Virus record (IMG/VR): IMGVR_UViG_3300010970_000118
Span: 1 to 33,298 of that record
DNA: 33,298 nt
DNA from: a virus
Reading direction: 5' to 3' (one strand)
Shown piece after piece: positions 28,396-33,298 of this stretch (its first letter is position 1; each line of letters starts with the position of its first letter). The notes below the pieces were generated by a model. The model worked only from the letters and a program-made list of their open reading frames with translations, was not told the origin of the DNA and ran no database searches. The position numbers were made by a program, and so were the translations under genes.

Positions 28396-31300
28396 TATGC
28401 CACCTCACTTACATAAATAGTCATTACTGGACCGCTTCCGCTCTTCGCATAATCTATATTATACACAACAAACCTCTTATCAGTAGAGCCAACCTTATCT
28501 ATTCCATTTTCAAAATATTCAACATTAACTATGTCTCCAAGCTGAATCATTGGATTAGAGAATATCTTTATACCAATTGATTTTCTTGGCTTCATGATTT
28601 TAGAAATCATCCATTTCATTAAATCGTTTGCATCGTCATGTGTTTGAATATAAGGAACATTCAAAGAGAAGTCCTTGTTTCCGTAGGTTAGTCTACTAAG
28701 TTTAATATCCTCATAGTCCTTTGCCACCTTGAATGGTGATGAGACTAAGGACGACCCCTTAAACTGAGGATCTGAGAAGTCAGAGTTTTTAGAAAAATAG
28801 TCATCTACATTTAAGTCATTTGATGACTGCTGGGTAAATGTAACACCTTGTATTCTTAAATAGTTTCCAGTAGTTTCATCTAAACTTAAAGCTGTATCCG
28901 TAGCATTAAAGATTAAGAATTCAGCACCGTAAGAGCCAGCCCTAAATCCAGAAACAGTATACCCCTTTATAGAGTTAAAGGTTGGTGACATTTTTGCATA
29001 TAACGCTGGATAAGCTTTATCATATTTTACATTAAATGCTGAAGCCTCACGCATGATGGATCCAAATTCTTCAAAATACATATTGTACGCTGGTGGCTGA
29101 CTAGCACTTATTCCAGCAAGGTATGTTGACTGAATGATTCCACTCATTGCATATTTTCTTAAGGATTCACTAGTATTTATTTCGCTATCGCCAAATACAG
29201 AATTTACAGGTGTATTAATTGCATATGCAGTATTTTGACTATAGTTATTTGTAATTGCATATAGGTTTTCAAACATCACCCTGGAAGATCCACGAACAAA
29301 CAAAGCCATATTATTATATGCTGGCAAAGGCTTTTCGTCTATTGCTGTAGCAACCATATTATTATTTATATACAAGAAAAACTTTCGTGCAGATCCAATG
29401 TCCTGATACTCTACTGCAAGATCATATACTGTTGGATTCTCTTCGGCTGTCATTCTGTACTGACCAGTAAACTTTCCATCATCAACAATAATGTTGCTGA
29501 GTCCTTGCCACAGCACAACTGGTACTGCATCTTCGCCAGACTTTTCAATCTTATAAAATATTATATTGTTTACATTCTTTTGCTGAGTGCTAGTTAATTG
29601 GTTTGCTCCAAGTGCGATTATCTCTAAATAATACCCATTATTTGTTTCAGGATTAACCATCACGCCCAGTCCACCAGATCCACCAATGATTGAAATATTT
29701 TTGTCTGGAGTTGTTCCAGGAATAAGGTAGTATGAGGATGCTCCGACTGGAGTTTGTCCACGATTAATATCGTACTCAATTTTTCCGATGACTCTCATAC
29801 GTGTTCCAAAATGCTTAAACTTATTTGTTAGTGGCTTATATACATAAGAGATAAAGTCTCTTGGTGTTTGAGTTGTTGTAAAACTTGGTCCAGTCATAAC
29901 AAGAGCTGACGACTGTATTGTTCCAGTCTGAGTGTTTACCATAGATCTAATTGCTGAGTCTTCTATATATTTAGATGAAAGGAAATTCTTTATGATTCCA
30001 TTTCTTGTTGTTTTTTGTGCAAGCGTATTATTAATGCCTGCTGCTCCTACCGTTGTTGTTGGCAAAGTTGTTGATGAATCAAAGATGTATGAGCTTTGCA
30101 TAGTACAACCACGAACATTTGAATTGTTTGACCAGTATGAATCAAGTCCTGCTGAATGTGCCACAACGCTTGTGCCAAACTGTCCACGACCATGCTTAGC
30201 AACTGCACCATTCTTTAATCTTAGAACTCCATCTATTTCTTCATAGTTTGGTTCTGAGTAAATTCTAACAAGTCCTGTTGGATATATTTTGCCATTAAAT
30301 GGCAACTTAGAAAAATAATAATCATACTCTTGTGTGCTATTTATCCAAACATCCCCGATTCCAGAAACATTATACTGAACAGCATCGTACTTAATTACTT
30401 CTCCATTGGCATAAAAATATCCGTTATACCTTGTAATCCAGTATGCAGATTCTCCAAAGCTTAAGATGTTTGCTTTTATTTGATTATTAGATACATATGG
30501 AACATCTGCTGATAAGTTTGCACTAAGTGGAAGAGCACTCAGGATATAGGAGGATTGATCGTTTACTTCTCCATTTATTGATTTTGTGTTCTTGCTACCA
30601 GAAACTTCCCAAAGAAGAACAGGCTTGTAAGCCCAATTTCTTTCATTATCAATAAGGCTTGCCTGCTTTATGGAGCCAACTGATCTTTGAATGTATCTTG
30701 TGTTATAGGTAATCTTTCCATTATTATAAACCTGATTGTCTTGTGAAGTCATCTCAATAATATTTGCAAGCTTTTCCTGAGTAGGACTATTCTTCACTAC
30801 TCCAGTATCTTCGTAATCAGCAGAACCATATAGTGTGATATTTGTTTCTCTCTGAGTAGATGATGGCATAATGTAATTCTTGCTCATCATAACAAAGTTA
30901 TTATACTCATCAAAGAACATCGCTGTCTGTGTGGATATAGCTAAATCCTGTAGCACCTGGGCAATGCTTGTATCTGGTGCTATATAAAAGAATGGGATAA
31001 TCGTTTCAGTTTCTCCAGCAACCCTCTTAAATGTGTAATTAGAAAATCCAATAGAGTCTAACAATATAGAAACTGCAGAGCTTAAGGATGTATTGCTTGA
31101 AAGTAATTGTGGAGCAGTTGTTGATTCAAGATAGAAGTATAAGTCTCTTAACTCTAAAGAAACCTCTCTATTTGAGTTATCTGATTTTGGGAATCCATCT
31201 GTATACATTGTCTTGATTGGAACAAAGTAGTCATACCCATCTACATTAACTACTACATCATAAATTTTTATTTGTATGTGTCTAGATATATACTTACTGA

Positions 31301-32654
31301 TAATGCTTCCAGAGTTGTTCTCATTAAATGCATCATCAAAATCAAATATCTTTATCGATCCATTAGACGCAAGTAGCTGTCCAACTGGCATACCGCTAAT
31401 TCCAAGGTCCGATGCACTTTTCTTAATAGATAAATCGGTTACGCTATCTGTTATATCTACGCACAGTCTTGGAGAAAGCTCTATAAGATCTAGCGTTGAA
31501 TTAGACTTTATCATACTATCTGCAACAACTCTTAGACCACGTATATAGTCAAACTCTCTGTAGCTTGTTGTGCCATCTGTTGGGTTTGAATAGGATACTG
31601 GGCTTGTAAGATCTGTAACAAAGTTGGTTAATCTATCTACCGTTTCTTCTTCTAGTTGCCATCCGTAGGCTGGTGTAAAAAACTCCCATTGGTTGTTATA
31701 CCAGATATGAAAAATACCAATGTCTGATTCGTTTGGCTTAATTAGATATGCATATCCTACAACTGCCTGGTCTGGTTTTAAATTTTCTGAAGCAAGAGTA
31801 TCAGCATAAACAAAGACTTCTTTGTATCTACTTGGAACCTTTAGTCCATAGGAAAGCTCTACATATCCATCGGACTTTATTACTTCTGATCCATCTCGTC
31901 TCTTTGTGTTTTCATTAAAAGTAAATAGGTCAACCCAGTTATTATTTTTTAGGGCTTGGATCTTCCACTTGTTTGGAACTGTTCTGTTATTATCTCCAAA
32001 GAATGGGTCAGACGATCCGAAATCGAAGTCTCCAACATTTGTTTGCATCTTCACTACAACTCTGTTTGCTGGAATTTTTTCATTATAAACAATAAAGGGT
32101 GCAGCATCTTCAATTATGTATCTACCAGAGATAGCATTATTAGATGACACTCCATACTCTATGCCGTTTTCTGTTCTAAAAGAAGACCAGTACTTAAACC
32201 CATCATTCTTATCTGGCATATAGTATCTTGGACGACGAGCCATGTTGACTCCAGGACTGTGAATATATGATCCAGATAGGTACCTTGCTTTATTAATTCC
32301 AGATCTTGGTCGAAATTGCTTAAAGCAATCCTCTAAAGAATAAAGCATTCCAGTTTTTTGTTTATTCGATAGCAGTGTCGTAGGCTGATCATTATCAGAA
32401 AAACCACCATCAATTACAACATCTGCATCAGTTGCTCCTGTATAAAAATTTCCATCATCATTAGCATCAAAATTATTTGGCAGTGTCTTATACTTTGCGT
32501 CTGACTCCTTTATAGATGTTGGTCTATATCTGTAGTTGCCAATTGTGAATATATTTGTTGGAATGTTCATATTCCATTCAGCAATAATAGCACTCTGTGT
32601 TGATACAACGGAGCTGGTTTCTAAATGTTTTTTAAGATCCTCATTTTGAAACAT
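28395..32654 (-). CDS. Large minor tail protein
   Basis: A 1419-residue protein, the longest in the window. N-terminus S-A-I-I-A-E-W-N-M-N...N-Y-R-Y-R-P-T as in other actinophage minor tail proteins; a tail-hub-like segment near 390-560; a concanavalin/LamG-like beta region about 960-1130 (R-K-F-F-L-Y-I-N-N-N-M-V-A-T-A); and a C-terminus with G-D-I-V-N-V-E-Y and V-V-Y-N-I-D-Y-A-K-S, typical of hub or baseplate proteins. No enzyme motif is seen. It probably forms the central tail tip and binds host glycans. One-base overlap with its upstream neighbour. Confidence 0.82.
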   Translation of the reverse strand: MFQNEDLKKHLETSSVVSTQSAIIAEWNMNIPTNIFTIGNYRYRPTSIKESDAKYKTLPNNFDANDDGNFYTGATDADVVIDGGFSDNDQPTTLLSNKQKTGMLYSLEDCFKQFRPRSGINKARYLSGSYIHSPGVNMARRPRYYMPDKNDGFKYWSSFRTENGIEYGVSSNNAISGRYIIEDAAPFIVYNEKIPANRVVVKMQTNVGDFDFGSSDPFFGDNNRTVPNKWKIQALKNNNWVDLFTFNENTKRRDGSEVIKSDGYVELSYGLKVPSRYKEVFVYADTLASENLKPDQAVVGYAYLIKPNESDIGIFHIWYNNQWEFFTPAYGWQLEEETVDRLTNFVTDLTSPVSYSNPTDGTTSYREFDYIRGLRVVADSMIKSNSTLDLIELSPRLCVDITDSVTDLSIKKSASDLGISGMPVGQLLASNGSIKIFDFDDAFNENNSGSIISKYISRHIQIKIYDVVVNVDGYDYFVPIKTMYTDGFPKSDNSNREVSLELRDLYFYLESTTAPQLLSSNTSLSSAVSILLDSIGFSNYTFKRVAGETETIIPFFYIAPDTSIAQVLQDLAISTQTAMFFDEYNNFVMMSKNYIMPSSTQRETNITLYGSADYEDTGVVKNSPTQEKLANIIEMTSQDNQVYNNGKITYNTRYIQRSVGSIKQASLIDNERNWAYKPVLLWEVSGSKNTKSINGEVNDQSSYILSALPLSANLSADVPYVSNNQIKANILSFGESAYWITRYNGYFYANGEVIKYDAVQYNVSGIGDVWINSTQEYDYYFSKLPFNGKIYPTGLVRIYSEPNYEEIDGVLRLKNGAVAKHGRGQFGTSVVAHSAGLDSYWSNNSNVRGCTMQSSYIFDSSTTLPTTTVGAAGINNTLAQKTTRNGIIKNFLSSKYIEDSAIRSMVNTQTGTIQSSALVMTGPSFTTTQTPRDFISYVYKPLTNKFKHFGTRMRVIGKIEYDINRGQTPVGASSYYLIPGTTPDKNISIIGGSGGLGVMVNPETNNGYYLEIIALGANQLTSTQQKNVNNIIFYKIEKSGEDAVPVVLWQGLSNIIVDDGKFTGQYRMTAEENPTVYDLAVEYQDIGSARKFFLYINNNMVATAIDEKPLPAYNNMALFVRGSSRVMFENLYAITNNYSQNTAYAINTPVNSVFGDSEINTSESLRKYAMSGIIQSTYLAGISASQPPAYNMYFEEFGSIMREASAFNVKYDKAYPALYAKMSPTFNSIKGYTVSGFRAGSYGAEFLIFNATDTALSLDETTGNYLRIQGVTFTQQSSNDLNVDDYFSKNSDFSDPQFKGSSLVSSPFKVAKDYEDIKLSRLTYGNKDFSLNVPYIQTHDDANDLMKWMISKIMKPRKSIGIKIFSNPMIQLGDIVNVEYFENGIDKVGSTDKRFVVYNIDYAKSGSGPVMTIYVSEVA

Positions 32655-33292
32655 TATGCTTCTTCCAAGGTTACAGAAATATTCCAGAAGTCATGAGTAT
32701 TTCCACCACGACGCTCAACAGTATATGAAAAATCTGAAAAGAATACTTCTACAATTTCATTGTATTGTGCTAGGTGTCCATATGCAGGATCATCTTTTCC
32801 AAAATTAGCGTAGTTGTCATAGGCTAGAAACACCCAAAAAGATCCCTTGTGGTTTTTATACCAATCCAAAAGCTCTACTCCACCTGCTCCACCATCTGTG
32901 GTATATTCTCCATCTGGATAGTTTGGCAAACCTCTTTGTCCAGTCATGTCTGACTTTCCATTAGAATCAAAACTTGGAGACAAGTGAAAGGCTCTTGATG
33001 GTAGGTTCTGCCAGGATAAGGATATCTGAAGTTTATCTGCTACATGATAAGACCTCATCCTTCCATTAATCATTCTTTCACGAACTTCAATTCTAGTGGG
33101 CTTAAAGTCTATGGGTGATCTATTATCATCAGACAGGATTAAAAACTCGTCAAACAGGCTTGTATCGGTTTCTGAGCCTGTGCTAGAGCCTATCTCATAG
33201 CCAGTTGGAACATACTTTCCATCAATAAGTGTGCCAGGATTATTAGACCATAGCATTGCCTGTGGTCTCTGGTATTTACGTCTACCAGTCAT
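32654..33292 (-). CDS. Tail protein upstream of the large minor tail gene
   Basis: A 212-residue protein, complete in the window (start M-T-G-R-R-K-Y, six bases from the edge). Beta-rich with R-S-Y-H-V-A-D-K-L-Q-I-S-L-S-W-Q-N-L-P-S-R and W-Y-K-N-H-K-G-S-F-W-V-F-L-A-Y-D, closing with Y-T-V-E-R-R-G...H-D-F-W-N-I-S-V-T-L-E-E, a pattern I know from actinophage tail genes next to the minor tail protein. It likely is a distal tail or tail-hub component. The rest of the tail operon lies to the right, outside the window. Confidence 0.75.
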   Translation of the reverse strand: MTGRRKYQRPQAMLWSNNPGTLIDGKYVPTGYEIGSSTGSETDTSLFDEFLILSDDNRSPIDFKPTRIEVRERMINGRMRSYHVADKLQISLSWQNLPSRAFHLSPSFDSNGKSDMTGQRGLPNYPDGEYTTDGGAGGVELLDWYKNHKGSFWVFLAYDNYANFGKDDPAYGHLAQYNEIVEVFFSDFSYTVERRGGNTHDFWNISVTLEEA

Positions 33293-33298
33293 ATATGC

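Noticed and set aside
1-33298. A prophage or integrative element
   Set aside because: No integrase, excision pair, attachment repeat, or bacterial flanking genes are visible in the window.

Overview
This window looks like part of the genome of a tailed bacteriophage of an actinobacterium, most likely a low-GC freshwater one (Nanopelagicales/acI type). Reasons: every convincing gene lies on the minus strand in tightly packed, overlapping runs; there are tail genes, a terminase pair, a phage replisome and a holin/endolysin set; a WhiB-family regulator, which is confined to Actinobacteria and their phages, is present; base composition is AT-rich by eye; and the long secreted proteins have a C-terminal form (Ala-rich coiled coil ending TLTNLVIKIQKKVRA) that I associate from memory with surface proteins of freshwater Actinobacteria. 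No integrase, repressor or partition gene is visible, so a lytic lifestyle is the simplest reading.

Layout in the direction of transcription (right to left). 33292-26281: distal tail and tail-fibre genes, including a 1419-residue minor tail protein. 26217-25583: a small structural-looking gene with its own promoter and a zinc ribbon gene. 25637-18190: replication, with an HTH protein, a possible helicase loader, DnaB helicase, DnaG primase, an SSB-like protein and a full DnaE-type DNA polymerase III alpha subunit. 18197-14197: MazG-like enzyme, RecA, a PD-(D/E)XK nuclease, a Cas4-type exonuclease, a RuvC-like resolvase and several small zinc or HTH proteins. 13955-11404: a DUF3310-like protein and the small and large terminase subunits. 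11388-3929: a host-interaction and lysis region holding an S-layer-like secreted protein with its own promoter and terminator, an 838-residue secreted coiled-coil protein, two small membrane proteins (one a holin), a proteasome-beta/HslV-like Ntn hydrolase, a secreted subtilisin-like protease, tRNA-Asn, tRNA-Asp and a CHAP endolysin. 3929-1: a run of very small genes (SNase-type nuclease, FmdB zinc ribbon, thioredoxin, WhiB, membrane proteins, XapX-domain protein cut by the window edge).

Four real genes under 60 codons are called here from hand translation: 140-307, 6880-7059, 13930-14052 and 14049-14204. Several starts were moved to agree with Shine-Dalgarno sequences, and one long gene appears to start at a rare ATT codon inside a perfect inverted repeat.

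The most interesting part is 3.9-11.4 kb: a host-like surface protein, a second large secreted protein, a secreted protease and a proteasome-like hydrolase sit among the lysis genes and use near-consensus promoters (TTGACA-17-TATACT). I infer a phage module for remodelling or breaking down the host surface layer and proteome; this is a hypothesis. All family names come from motif recognition, with no database search.
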